Positions 46,251-55,060 of a stretch of 64,000 nucleotides of DNA are shown one piece after another. Source of the DNA: Actinomycetota bacterium (lineage in GTDB: Bacteria > Actinomycetota > Actinomycetes > S36-B12 > UBA5976); the NCBI GenBank assembly GCA_009698575.1, contig WLPX01000005.1:28797-92796 (forward strand). Reading direction: 5' to 3'. A program made the position numbers and the translations under genes. Below the pieces are notes generated by a model that made no database searches, was not told the origin of the DNA, and was given only the letters and a program-made list of their open reading frames with translations. Every line of letters starts with the position of its first letter. Positions within the stretch are counted from its first letter, which is position 1.

Positions 46251-46511
46251 ATGGTAAAGGCAGCGCAAAGCACAATGGCAAACAAAACTGGTCTTGAATG
46301 GTTGCGTGCTCGGATGGAAAAACTTGGCTACAACTCACTAGAGGAAGTCGCCCAAGAAATACAAATGAACCGCGGAAACTTGTACCGCTATTTTTCACTT
46401 GAGACTCGACCAAGTGTTGCCTTACTACCAGATTTGTGTCGCGTTTTAAAGGCATCGCCTGCGGACATTTTAAAAGCTTTGGAAATTTTAGGGCCGAACG
46501 ATCGCATTTGA
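46251..46511 (+). CDS. small XRE-type helix-turn-helix regulator
   Basis: An 86-residue protein consisting almost only of an XRE/Cro-like DNA-binding domain: YNSLEEVAQEIQMNRGNLYRYF is the helix-turn-helix, followed by LLPDLCRVLKASPADILKAL. The N-terminal extension MVKAAQSTMANK is basic; an internal ATG at residue 9 is an alternative start. No Shine-Dalgarno or leaderless -10 is convincing. Its 3' end overlaps the convergent small gene by 24 bases. Targets unknown. Confidence 0.72.
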   Translation: MVKAAQSTMANKTGLEWLRARMEKLGYNSLEEVAQEIQMNRGNLYRYFSLETRPSVALLPDLCRVLKASPADILKALEILGPNDRI

Positions 46512-46769
46512 TCCGTAGATTGCTTCTGGATCTATCGTTGTAATAATTTCATCAGTTTTCATACTTCTGATGAAGATTCGTGCCGGAGCAGTATTAGCTT
46601 CCAAAAGGTTTTGTAATGCCACTTCTACAGCATGAATCAGTTCGGCTCGACAGAACTCCAATCCGTGTGCAATGTTTTCACTAGCGCTGATGGTTAGGCG
46701 CACTCGCGGACCATCGAGCAACTCTACTCGTGGTGTTACGACTTCATCAGATAGTGCTAACTCAAGCAT
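46488..46769 (-). CDS. hypothetical 93-residue protein
   Basis: I do not recognise this protein. It has a strand-rich first part (VELLDGPRVRLTISASENI), a helical centre (EFCRAELIHAVEVALQNLLEA) and a short final strand (ARIFIRSM). There is no membrane segment. It overlaps the end of the XRE gene by 24 bases, convergently. The upstream region holds a perfect 13-bp inverted repeat, and TAGGTT lies only three bases before the ATG, too close for a normal leaderless start. Confidence 0.5.
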   Translation of the reverse strand: MLELALSDEVVTPRVELLDGPRVRLTISASENIAHGLEFCRAELIHAVEVALQNLLEANTAPARIFIRSMKTDEIITTIDPEAIYGSNAIVRP

Positions 46770-47047
46770 GTAAACCTAACCGTTCTATTCGTGAATTTCA
46801 TAACAAAGGCGACATATTTACATATGTCGCCTTTAAACATCATAACAAACATGCCTGCAAGCATTAAAACTTGCTACTGCGTGTGTTCGACTTTGTTTTG
46901 AAATTCAAACGCTAGTCCCTAACCTAAAACAAGTGCCTGACAGTTTCTCTATGAGATGCCCCCCCCCAGAAATTCCATAAGAATCCAATGTTTTTATCCC
47001 TGAAGAATCCAAATTTTGGTTGTTTGTTATGCAAGTAGAGTTGAAAT
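46770..47047. other. non-coding gap with C9 tract before Nramp-like gene
   Basis: This 278-base gap has no credible gene. It contains the 13-bp inverted repeat, a run of nine C at 46959-46967 that is conspicuous in this base composition, and the TAGAGT -10 box (47036-47041) of the downstream gene. Confidence 0.6.
46805..46834. repeat. perfect 13-bp inverted repeat
   Basis: AAAGGCGACATAT and ATATGTCGCCTTT surround a four-base loop. It lies 35 bases upstream of the 93-residue gene and 213 bases before the Nramp-like gene. Only TTT follows on either strand, so it may be a weak terminator for rightward transcription or an operator. Confidence 0.6.
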
Positions 47048-48328
47048 GTGTCAACGCCGAATGTGTCCGGGGAAACCCAGCACCATCCAGTACGAAATCA
47101 GATTCGTGGCGTTGGCTACTTTTCGAGAATCGGTCCAGGCATTGTTACCGGCGCAGCTGATGATGATCCCTCAGGAATCGGTACTTACTCCCAAACTGGC
47201 GCGCAATTTGGTTATCGCTTGCTTTGGGCTGCCCCAGTGCTCCTGCCCTTCGCATTTGCAATTCAGGAAACCTGTGCTCGCCTGGCATTAGTTTCTGGTC
47301 AAGGTCTTGCCCGGGTAATCAAGCGCAGAATGCCAAATTGGGTTCTTTACTTAACGGTATTTTTGGTTGCGCTGGCAAATACCGTAAATATTGCAGCGGA
47401 TTTAAGTTCGATGGCTGCCGTTACCTTGATGTTCGTTCACATTCCACAACTTGTTGCAGTGCTGATTATTGCCCTAGCCGTCGGTATCGCCGAGATATTC
47501 ATTCCGTATCACCAATATGCTCGGGTGTTGCGCTGGTTGTGCCTTTCCTTGATTAGTTATGTGGCAGTTTTGGCAGTTGCCAATGTCGATTGGCCCAGTG
47601 CCGTGATAGGACTCACACACATTAGCTTTGCGTGGAATCGCATTGACATTGCGGCCATAATCGCGATCGCTGGAACTACGATTTCGCCGTATCTATTCTT
47701 TTGGCAAGCCGCTGAAGAAATCGAAGAAACCGGCGCCGCTCCCGATACTTCGCAATCTCACATCAAGGCAATGCGCGGTGACGTACTTGTTGGAATGTTC
47801 TCTGGGGTGTTCGTCATGTTTGCAATCATGACCACCACGGCAGCAACCCTAAATGTGCAGGGAATTACTCAAATTAATTCGCCAGAGCAAGCAGCCCAGG
47901 CACTACAACCAATTGCTGGTAACGCAGCTGGAATTCTTTTTGCGCTTGGAATTTTAGGAACAGGATTGCTGGCCGTGCCGGTACTTGCGGGTTCTACGGC
48001 CTACGCAGTAAGTGAGGCAATGGGATGGCGCGAGAGCCTGGAGCGCAAACCGAGCCAAGCTAAACAGTTTTATGCAGTGATCGCCGCCTCGATGGTAATT
48101 GCCATCGCGCTTAACTTTCTAGGTGTTAACCCAATGCGATCGCTGATTGTTGCAGCACTGTTAAACGGTTTAACTGCGCCGCTGCTAATGGCGATCATTT
48201 GGTGGCTAGCACGCGATAAACAACTGCTTGGAGAATGGACTTCGCCTTGGTGGTCAACAGCACTAGTAGGAATAGGCGCAATCCTGATGGCTGCGCTTCC
48301 TATCCTTTGGCTATTCGCACCCGCCTAA
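47048..48328 (+). CDS. Nramp-related divalent metal transporter
   Basis: A 426-residue transporter with about 11 helices. The first helix reads GPGIVTGAADDDPSGIG, the Nramp position where classical members have DPGN; the DPSG variant marks a divergent branch. Helix 6 lies around VLVGMFSGVFVMFAIMTTTAAT, in which the canonical Met of the metal site is not obvious. Related divergent proteins have been reported to prefer magnesium over manganese, so the ion is uncertain. The GTG follows TAGAGT by six bases. The N-terminal 25 residues are polar. Confidence 0.8.
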   Translation: MSTPNVSGETQHHPVRNQIRGVGYFSRIGPGIVTGAADDDPSGIGTYSQTGAQFGYRLLWAAPVLLPFAFAIQETCARLALVSGQGLARVIKRRMPNWVLYLTVFLVALANTVNIAADLSSMAAVTLMFVHIPQLVAVLIIALAVGIAEIFIPYHQYARVLRWLCLSLISYVAVLAVANVDWPSAVIGLTHISFAWNRIDIAAIIAIAGTTISPYLFFWQAAEEIEETGAAPDTSQSHIKAMRGDVLVGMFSGVFVMFAIMTTTAATLNVQGITQINSPEQAAQALQPIAGNAAGILFALGILGTGLLAVPVLAGSTAYAVSEAMGWRESLERKPSQAKQFYAVIAASMVIAIALNFLGVNPMRSLIVAALLNGLTAPLLMAIIWWLARDKQLLGEWTSPWWSTALVGIGAILMAALPILWLFAPA

Positions 48329-48332
48329 GAAA

Positions 48333-48914
48333 CTACTTAGAGTCGGTTAGTTTCCAAGCTAGCGGTAATACAGCTCCGGCAGCCACTGCCTTGATCGCAT
48401 CGCCAATTAGGAATGGAACCACTCCGTTGGCAATTGCCCAAGTGATCGAATTACCAGTTACGTATGCAAGCCATGGTGCACCGAGGGAATAGATAACTAA
48501 GCTGCCTGCGACATAAGCCAAAGCAGTAGTTGAAGTTTTAGTTGAAGCACCGGCTGCAGAAATGCGACCGACCACATAAGAGGCAACTACAAAACCAAGT
48601 AAGTATCCGCCAGTTGCGCCGATTACTTCTTCGCGGCCACTAGCGCCACCTGCGAGTACTGGTGCACCAGCTACGGCCAAAGTTATGTAGAGCACTTGAG
48701 CAAGTACTGCGCGTTCAGCACCTAATGCGGCAGCGCCAGCTAGGACTGCAAAAGTCTGAAGTGTTAGTGGAACTGGAGTAAATGGCAGTGGAATGGAAAC
48801 CTGTGCTGATAGTGCTGTCAATGCAGTCAGACCGACTACTAGCACTGCATTGCGAACTCTTGACTTTGCTGCCCAAGAATCAACGACTACTCCACTTACA
48901 GCTGTTGCACTCAT
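48333..48914 (-). CDS. bioY: biotin transporter substrate-binding subunit
   Basis: BioY, 193 residues with six predicted helices, is the S-component that captures biotin for an ECF transporter. The stretches SIPLPFTPVPLTLQTFAVL, GATGGYLLGFVVASYVVG and GVVPFLIGDAIKAVAAG are typical. The BioM and BioN energising subunits are not adjacent, so it probably shares the general ECF module or acts alone. It lies four bases from the convergent Nramp-like gene end. Confidence 0.92.
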   Translation of the reverse strand: MSATAVSGVVVDSWAAKSRVRNAVLVVGLTALTALSAQVSIPLPFTPVPLTLQTFAVLAGAAALGAERAVLAQVLYITLAVAGAPVLAGGASGREEVIGATGGYLLGFVVASYVVGRISAAGASTKTSTTALAYVAGSLVIYSLGAPWLAYVTGNSITWAIANGVVPFLIGDAIKAVAAGAVLPLAWKLTDSK

Positions 48915-49043
48915 TACATATCCATTCAGTTAGTTCCAGCATCTGTTAAATGCTCTTGAAAATACCCTACCTGAGCCAAATTGCCCCTGCACTTGGGACA
49001 GGAAATCGGGCTGGAATAGCCTTACCTAGATAAGGAGTGACCG

Positions 49044-50000
49044 ATGCTGCATTTAGATCAGGCTGAACTGGACCGAATTCTGACTTTTCCAGCTTTGGTG
49101 GAAAGTTTACGAAATGCTTTCGCTGGTGATTGGACAACTCCACTACGTCACCATCACGGTATGCCTGGTCTTGATAATGCAGGTGCCGAAATTGAAAACA
49201 CTTTGCTTTTGATGCCAGCTTGGACAGGGCCGGGTAGTGAAAATTATGTTGGGGTGAAACTAGTTGCGGTATATCCAGGTAACGGACAAGTTGGATTACC
49301 AAGCATTCATGGTTTGTACTACTTAATTGATGGCGCTACTGGCGTTCCACTTGCCACTATGGATGGCGCTCGCATGACAGTTTGGCGAACTGCGGCAGCT
49401 TCTGCCCTAGCATCTACTTATTTATCTCGACCAGAAAGTTCCACGTTAACCATGATTGGTGCCGGCGCACTTAGTCCATTTATGATCCGAGCCCACATGG
49501 CAGTTCGACCAATTCAAGAAGTATTTCTCTGGAATCACAATATTCGCCGCGCTCATGAACTATCCGAACAGCTTCGCAGTGAAGGCCTGCCAGTGACTTC
49601 ACATCCAGACTTAGTTACTGCAGTTGGTAAGAGCGATATTGTTTCTGCGGCTACGTTAACTACGACGCCATTGATTTTTGGAAAGTGGCTAAAGCCTGGG
49701 ACACATGTCGACACTGTGGGCGCATTCACACCAAGCATGCGGGAAACCGATGATGAGCTAGTTAAATTGGCTTCGATCTTCTGCGATACCCGCACTGGCG
49801 CCTTAAAAGAAGGTGGCGATTTAGCCATCCCAATTTCCCAAGGTGTGATTTCACCTGATGACGTAGTGGCTGATTTACATGATTTAACTCGGGGAACCCA
49901 CGCAGGTCGAACATCTAGCGACGAAATTACTTACTTCAAATCAGTTGGAACTGCGCTAGAAGATTTAGCCGGCGCAATTACCGTTTGGCAGAGTCGCTAA
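49044..50000 (+). CDS. ornithine cyclodeaminase / mu-crystallin family
   Basis: A 318-residue NAD(P)-binding protein. The dinucleotide motif TMIGAGALSPFMIRAH lies mid-protein and MDGARMTVWRTAAASALAS is the family's substrate/cofactor region. Members include ornithine cyclodeaminase, alanine dehydrogenase and imine reductases, so the reaction cannot be named. AAGGAG precedes the ATG. The end overlaps the convergent glnE by four bases. Confidence 0.85.
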   Translation: MLHLDQAELDRILTFPALVESLRNAFAGDWTTPLRHHHGMPGLDNAGAEIENTLLLMPAWTGPGSENYVGVKLVAVYPGNGQVGLPSIHGLYYLIDGATGVPLATMDGARMTVWRTAAASALASTYLSRPESSTLTMIGAGALSPFMIRAHMAVRPIQEVFLWNHNIRRAHELSEQLRSEGLPVTSHPDLVTAVGKSDIVSAATLTTTPLIFGKWLKPGTHVDTVGAFTPSMRETDDELVKLASIFCDTRTGALKEGGDLAIPISQGVISPDDVVADLHDLTRGTHAGRTSSDEITYFKSVGTALEDLAGAITVWQSR

Positions 50001-52924
50001 CTAGTTTCGAGTTCGCCGTAGAACTCGCGTTTAATTACTGCGCGCGCTCGACGAGTAGCTTTGCGGTATTCATCCGTTAATTGTTGTCCACCTCGCACGC
50101 CATAACCCAGCAAATGTGCAACTCGAGCAAGTTCTACTAAATCAGTAGGGACCATGTCGTTGGCGCGACCGCGAACCAACATAGTGGCGTTACGAACTCG
50201 CATTACCAATTTCCAAGCAGATTCCAGAACGACCAAGTCTGCTTGTGAAACTAATTCAGCCTTGGCCTCACCTCGTAGCGCCGACATAGTTTCAGTGATG
50301 GCGATTTCTGGATTCTGATACCCGTGTTCTAGTTGCAGAATTTGAACCAACCATTCCACGTCAGACAATCCCCCAGGCCCAAGTTTGGTGTGCAAACTTG
50401 GATCGACTCCGCGCGGCAAGCGCTCTGACTCCATACGTGCCTTCAGGCGACGGATCTCGCGCAATTCAAGTTCTGGTAATCCATCGGGTTTGAACCGAAT
50501 TGGATCAATGAGTGCTGTGAATTGGTTACCAAGCTCAGCGTCTCCTGCAATGAACTTTGCGCGCAATAGTGCTTGCACTTCCCAGCCAGATGACCAGTTC
50601 TGGTAGTAGGCAGCAAATGAACTTAAGCTGCGCACAAGCGGTCCACTTTTACCTTCTGGCCGTAAATCCGCATCAATGGCAAGCTCTGGGTCTGTACTTG
50701 AAGTCATCAACAAAGTTCGCAATTCATTTGCAATGCCATGTGCGAGCTGAGCGCTTTGTTCTGGGTCTTTTGTATCCCCATAGACAAACATCACATCAGC
50801 GTCGCTGCCGTAACTTAGTTCGCCACCGCCATATCGACCCATGGCTATCAAGGCAAATTTTGGAGCGTTTGGAGTTTGCGCAATTAGCGCCGAAACCGTC
50901 CCTGAAATTGTTGCTGTCGTTATTGCAGTTAGTGAATTTCCAACGGCTTCAATATCAATTAGCCCGAGTACGTCAGCGGCGCTAACTCGAAACAGTTCTC
51001 GGCGCCGCATCGCGCGCAAAGCCAATACCGCATCCGATGCATTGTCATATCTGGCAGCCGTGGCTTGCGCTTCTTCCATTAGCTCTGAGGCAGTGCGTGG
51101 CTGCAACGATTCCTCGTCAGCCAACAAATTAACGGCATCAGGTGAACGAAGGAGTAAATCAGTGGCATAACGACTAGATCCCAAGATGATGGCTAATCTT
51201 TGCGCAGTTGCTGATTCATCGCGCAGCAGTCTTAAATACCAAGGTGTTGTTCCTAGGGCTTCGCTAACTCGGCGAAAACCAAATAGCCCAGCATCAGGAT
51301 CAGGAGTGCTTGCAAACCAATCAAGCATCACAGGCAATAGTGCGCGTTGAATAACCGCGCGTCGCGTTACCCCTGAAGTTAGCGACTCCAAGTGACGCAA
51401 TGCGCCATCTGGATCTGCATAACCAAGTGCCTTTAACCGACTTACCGCATCTTCGGATGAAAGCTTGGCGTCACTGCTGTCTAGCCTGGCTACTGCCTGT
51501 AGCAGCGGTCGATAGAAAAGCTTTTCGTGGATTCGACGAACTTCCCGTGCTTGCTTTTTCCATTCTTTAACTAATTCATCGATTGGATCTAAGGCAAAGC
51601 CCATCGATCGTCCAAGTCGACGCTGCGCAATTTCTTCAGTCGGCATAATGTGAGTTCGACGCATTCGGTGCACTTGAATTCGATGCTCTAACGTTCGCAA
51701 GAATCGATACGCAGCATCTAGGGCCGCAGCATCTTCGCGCCCGACATAACCCCAGGTAGCTAACTGTTCCAGAGCTAACAAAGTATTTGGGTTGCGCACC
51801 ATTTCATCACTACGGCCGTGCACCATCTGGAGTAGCTGCACCGCGAATTCAACATCCCGCAGTCCCCCTCGACCCAGTTTTAGTTCGCGATCTGCTTCTT
51901 TGGCTGGAAGTAAGTCGGTAACCCTTTCCCGCATAGCTTGCACGTCGCCCACAAAGTTAGGTCTGCTGGATGCTTGCCAGATCAATGGCGAAACCGCAGC
52001 GACAAACCGGTTTCCCAATTCACTGTCACCTGCCATTGACCGTGCCTTCAATAGCGCCTGGTACTCCCAGGTTTGTGCCCACCGATCGTAGTAATCCAAA
52101 TAACTCGCAAGCGTTCGAACTAACGCACCAGACTTACCCTCTGGCCGTAATGCGGCATCAACATCCCAGATTGTTCCCTGCGGTGTGGCAGCCGAACAGG
52201 CTTGAATTATCGCTTTGGCTAGTTCTGTGCCAACTGATATTGCCTGGGCTTCAGTGGCACTGCCTGCCGGCTCTACCACGAACATCACGTCTACGTCGCT
52301 GACATAGTTAAGCTCGCGTGCACCACACTTTCCCATTGCGATGACCGAAAGCTTTACTAATTCCTGATCCTTAGTATGTTCGCGCGCGATCACCAAGGCA
52401 CTTGCGACAACTGCGTCTGCTAAATCGCTCAGTGCTTGGGCGATACCCGGCAAAATCTGCACACTTTCATTTCCGCGTACCAAGTCAACAGCGGCAATGG
52501 CACAAACTTGGCGCCGATAGCCAAGGCGCAATTCAGTTAAGGCGTTATCCCAATCCAACCCAGTGACCGAGCGAATCAAATCTTTTTGCATTTGGCTAGC
52601 AGTTGGAACATTTTCAGCGGCTAATACATAACCAATGTGCGAAGTGTTTTGCTCTAAGTGAGTCGCAAGTGCTGTGGAGGCGCCAGTCAAGCAAGCCAGC
52701 ACATTCCAATCTGCATCAGACCAAGATTGAAAGTCCACGGATCCGGAATTAACAATGGCTTCTAACGAAACAAGTGCGCCGTCTGGGTCTGCTGAGTCCT
52801 TTATGAACTCCAATTTCGAATCCAGGACTGGACACGTTTCCAGCACGGCCTGGCAAGAATTAGTGTCCGCAAAGCCCATGCGAGCTAATCGGGCTAGTTG
52901 GGTCGAACCTCGTGAACTAGTCAC
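49997..52924 (-). CDS. glnE: glutamine synthetase adenylyltransferase/deadenylylase
   Basis: GlnE, 975 residues, attaches and removes AMP on the regulatory Tyr of glutamine synthetase in response to nitrogen state. Two nucleotidyltransferase domains are visible: GKCGARELNYVSDVDVMFV in the N-terminal half and GRYGGGELSYGSDADVMFV in the C-terminal half. Each is followed by LRPEGKSG and a domain with GPGGLSDVEWLVQILQLEHG-type sequence. Its target is GlnA1 (Y409). It overlaps the upstream amidotransferase gene by four bases and ends a glnA2-amidotransferase-glnE operon. Confidence 0.96.
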   Translation of the reverse strand: MTSSRGSTQLARLARMGFADTNSCQAVLETCPVLDSKLEFIKDSADPDGALVSLEAIVNSGSVDFQSWSDADWNVLACLTGASTALATHLEQNTSHIGYVLAAENVPTASQMQKDLIRSVTGLDWDNALTELRLGYRRQVCAIAAVDLVRGNESVQILPGIAQALSDLADAVVASALVIAREHTKDQELVKLSVIAMGKCGARELNYVSDVDVMFVVEPAGSATEAQAISVGTELAKAIIQACSAATPQGTIWDVDAALRPEGKSGALVRTLASYLDYYDRWAQTWEYQALLKARSMAGDSELGNRFVAAVSPLIWQASSRPNFVGDVQAMRERVTDLLPAKEADRELKLGRGGLRDVEFAVQLLQMVHGRSDEMVRNPNTLLALEQLATWGYVGREDAAALDAAYRFLRTLEHRIQVHRMRRTHIMPTEEIAQRRLGRSMGFALDPIDELVKEWKKQAREVRRIHEKLFYRPLLQAVARLDSSDAKLSSEDAVSRLKALGYADPDGALRHLESLTSGVTRRAVIQRALLPVMLDWFASTPDPDAGLFGFRRVSEALGTTPWYLRLLRDESATAQRLAIILGSSRYATDLLLRSPDAVNLLADEESLQPRTASELMEEAQATAARYDNASDAVLALRAMRRRELFRVSAADVLGLIDIEAVGNSLTAITTATISGTVSALIAQTPNAPKFALIAMGRYGGGELSYGSDADVMFVYGDTKDPEQSAQLAHGIANELRTLLMTSSTDPELAIDADLRPEGKSGPLVRSLSSFAAYYQNWSSGWEVQALLRAKFIAGDAELGNQFTALIDPIRFKPDGLPELELREIRRLKARMESERLPRGVDPSLHTKLGPGGLSDVEWLVQILQLEHGYQNPEIAITETMSALRGEAKAELVSQADLVVLESAWKLVMRVRNATMLVRGRANDMVPTDLVELARVAHLLGYGVRGGQQLTDEYRKATRRARAVIKREFYGELETS

Positions 52925-53652
52925 AGCGAGTTAGCCTGTTGATCCTTAACAAGATGGGCCCACGCTTGAAATGCTGGTTTCCACGTAGCAATTAATTCAG
53001 CTTCGGCATTTGCAACCTGTACACATGCTTGTTCAATAGTGTGATCAATTTTTGCTAACTCGTCATCAGTTGCTGCCCAACTGGAAAATATCTCGGAATC
53101 AATCTCTGGATGAAACTGCACACCGTAAACATTTTTGCCAATTCGAAACGCCTGCACTGGGCACACATCATTGCCAGCCAAAACCACAGCGTCATCGGGC
53201 AAATCGGTTATGTAATCTTTGTGCCATTCCGCAGCAATGACGTCTTTGCCGGCTAAATGCCCAAAGACGGCGTCATCACTGGCGCTTTGTGAAACTCGAA
53301 ATGTAGCAACGCCAATTTCTGGAACTGGTGTTGGTCCAACTATGCCGTCGACTGCAGTTGCTAAAACTTGACCACCCAGACAAATTCCAAAAAACGGAAC
53401 GTCGTGGGCAATTACATCTTTCATTAAGGACCGGGCATCAGTTAGCCAAGGAAACTCAATATCGTCATTCGCGCCCATGTAGCCGCCCATTGCAATGGCG
53501 CCGGAAATGTGAGCTGGTAACGAAGCAGGGACTGATTCGCCACGATAAGCATGTATCACTTCGATATCAACGCCAACTTCGGCAATCCAATCGCCTACTA
53601 ACGCAACAGGATCGTCAATTTCGTTTTGTACTACTAAAACAATGGGCTTCAT
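52921..53652 (-). CDS. class I glutamine amidotransferase-like protein
   Basis: A 243-residue protein of the GATase1 fold. The nucleophile is in FFGICLGGQVLA and the catalytic His-Glu in GVQFHPEID. It is a stand-alone amidotransferase or gamma-glutamyl hydrolase of the GuaA-like/YfeJ type; the acceptor substrate is unknown. It begins right after the glnA2 stop and overlaps glnE by four bases, which ties it to glutamine metabolism. Confidence 0.82.
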   Translation of the reverse strand: MKPIVLVVQNEIDDPVALVGDWIAEVGVDIEVIHAYRGESVPASLPAHISGAIAMGGYMGANDDIEFPWLTDARSLMKDVIAHDVPFFGICLGGQVLATAVDGIVGPTPVPEIGVATFRVSQSASDDAVFGHLAGKDVIAAEWHKDYITDLPDDAVVLAGNDVCPVQAFRIGKNVYGVQFHPEIDSEIFSSWAATDDELAKIDHTIEQACVQVANAEAELIATWKPAFQAWAHLVKDQQANSL

Positions 53653-54990
53653 TTACAGCACCGGTAAGTATTTATCGAGTTCATATGTCGTCACCTGTGA
53701 TCGGTACTCTTCCCATTCAGCACGCTTATTGCGTAAGAAGAAGTCAAACACATGCTCGCCCAAAGTTTCGGCAACTAGCTCGCTTTTTTCCATTACCTTG
53801 ATGGCATCGCCCAAGGACTGTGGCAGTGGCGCAATACCTAGAGCAGTGCGCTCTGGTTCAGTTAATGACCAGACGTCATCTTCCGAGCCAGGGGGCAATT
53901 CATAGCCCTCTTCGATGCCCTTCATGCCGGCAGCCAACATCAAGGCAAACGACAAGTAAGGATTGCAAGCTGAGTCAAGAGAGCGGAATTCAATTCTGGT
54001 GGAGTTACCTTTTGTTGGCTTATACATAGGTACTCGAATAAGTGCGGAGCGATTGTTATGTCCCCAGCAAATAAATGATGGGGCTTCCCCGCCGCCACTT
54101 AGGCGCTTGTAGGAGTTAACCCATTGATTAGTTACCGCAGTGATCTCTGGCGCATGGCGAAGTAATCCTGCGATGAATTGCCGACCAGTTTTAGAAAGTT
54201 GATACTCGGCGCCGGCTTCGTAGAACGCATTTCGATCGCCTTCGAATAGTGACAAGTGAGTATGCATACCCGAACCTGGATACTGCGCAAATGGCTTTGG
54301 CATAAATGATGCATATACGCCTTGGGCAAGTGCGACTTCTTTCATGACAACGCGGAAAGTCATGATGTTATCTGCAGTTGTTAAGGCATCTGCGTAACGC
54401 AAATCAATTTCTTGTTGACCTGGGGCGCCTTCATGATGACTGAACTCAACCGAAATGCCCATCGACTCGAGCATTGTGATTGCTTGACGACGGAAGTCAT
54501 AGCCAACACCACTTGGCGAATGATCGAAGTAACCAACTTCATCCACGGGTACTGGTTGGGCACCTTTTTCCGGCTGATTCTTAAATAAGAAGAATTCGAT
54601 TTCTGGATGGGTATAAAACGTAAAACCTTTGTCGGCGGCCTTACTTAATGCCCGTGTTAACACGTGACGTGGATCAGCCCAGGATGGTGAGCCATCGGGC
54701 AATTGAATGTCGCAGAACATTCGCGCCACACTGTTCTCTTCCCCGCGCCAAGGCAAGATCGTGAAAGTTTCTGGATCTGGCTTGGCCAACATGTCTGATT
54801 CGTAAACCCGAGCAAAGCCTTCGATGGCCGAGCCATCAAATCCAATGCCCTCGGAGAAGGCGCCTTCTAACTCAGCTGGGGCAATTGCCACAGACTTGAG
54901 AGTGCCCAATACGTCGGTGAACCACAGCCGCACGAAGCGAATGTCACGTTCTTCAATGGTGCGTAGTACGAATTCAGTTTGCTTATCCAC
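53653..54990 (-). CDS. glnA2: glutamine synthetase type I, second copy
   Basis: A 445-residue glutamine synthetase. Motifs include FDGSAIEGF, the metal loop HPEIEFFLF, KPFAQYPGSGMHTHLS and NRSALIRVP. At the place of the adenylylation Tyr the sequence reads DDVWSLTEPE, so this enzyme should not be regulated by GlnE although they share an operon. The frame opens at 55047, but the GTG at 54990 gives the usual VDKQTEFVLRTIEERD start and lies just after GGAGG, unusually close. The neighbourhood matches M. tuberculosis glnA2. Confidence 0.93.
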   Translation of the reverse strand: MDKQTEFVLRTIEERDIRFVRLWFTDVLGTLKSVAIAPAELEGAFSEGIGFDGSAIEGFARVYESDMLAKPDPETFTILPWRGEENSVARMFCDIQLPDGSPSWADPRHVLTRALSKAADKGFTFYTHPEIEFFLFKNQPEKGAQPVPVDEVGYFDHSPSGVGYDFRRQAITMLESMGISVEFSHHEGAPGQQEIDLRYADALTTADNIMTFRVVMKEVALAQGVYASFMPKPFAQYPGSGMHTHLSLFEGDRNAFYEAGAEYQLSKTGRQFIAGLLRHAPEITAVTNQWVNSYKRLSGGGEAPSFICWGHNNRSALIRVPMYKPTKGNSTRIEFRSLDSACNPYLSFALMLAAGMKGIEEGYELPPGSEDDVWSLTEPERTALGIAPLPQSLGDAIKVMEKSELVAETLGEHVFDFFLRNKRAEWEEYRSQVTTYELDKYLPVL

Positions 54991-55060
54991 CCCTCCATGA
55001 TGAAGCCTTTGCGTTACGGCAGTGTTACAGCCAACTGCTGTCTGCATTTATGCTGTATCC

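Noticed and set aside
46230..46257. Eight-codon upstream frame overlapping the XRE start
   Set aside because: The frame from an ATG at 46231 to TAA exists, but no ribosome-binding or leaderless signal supports its translation.
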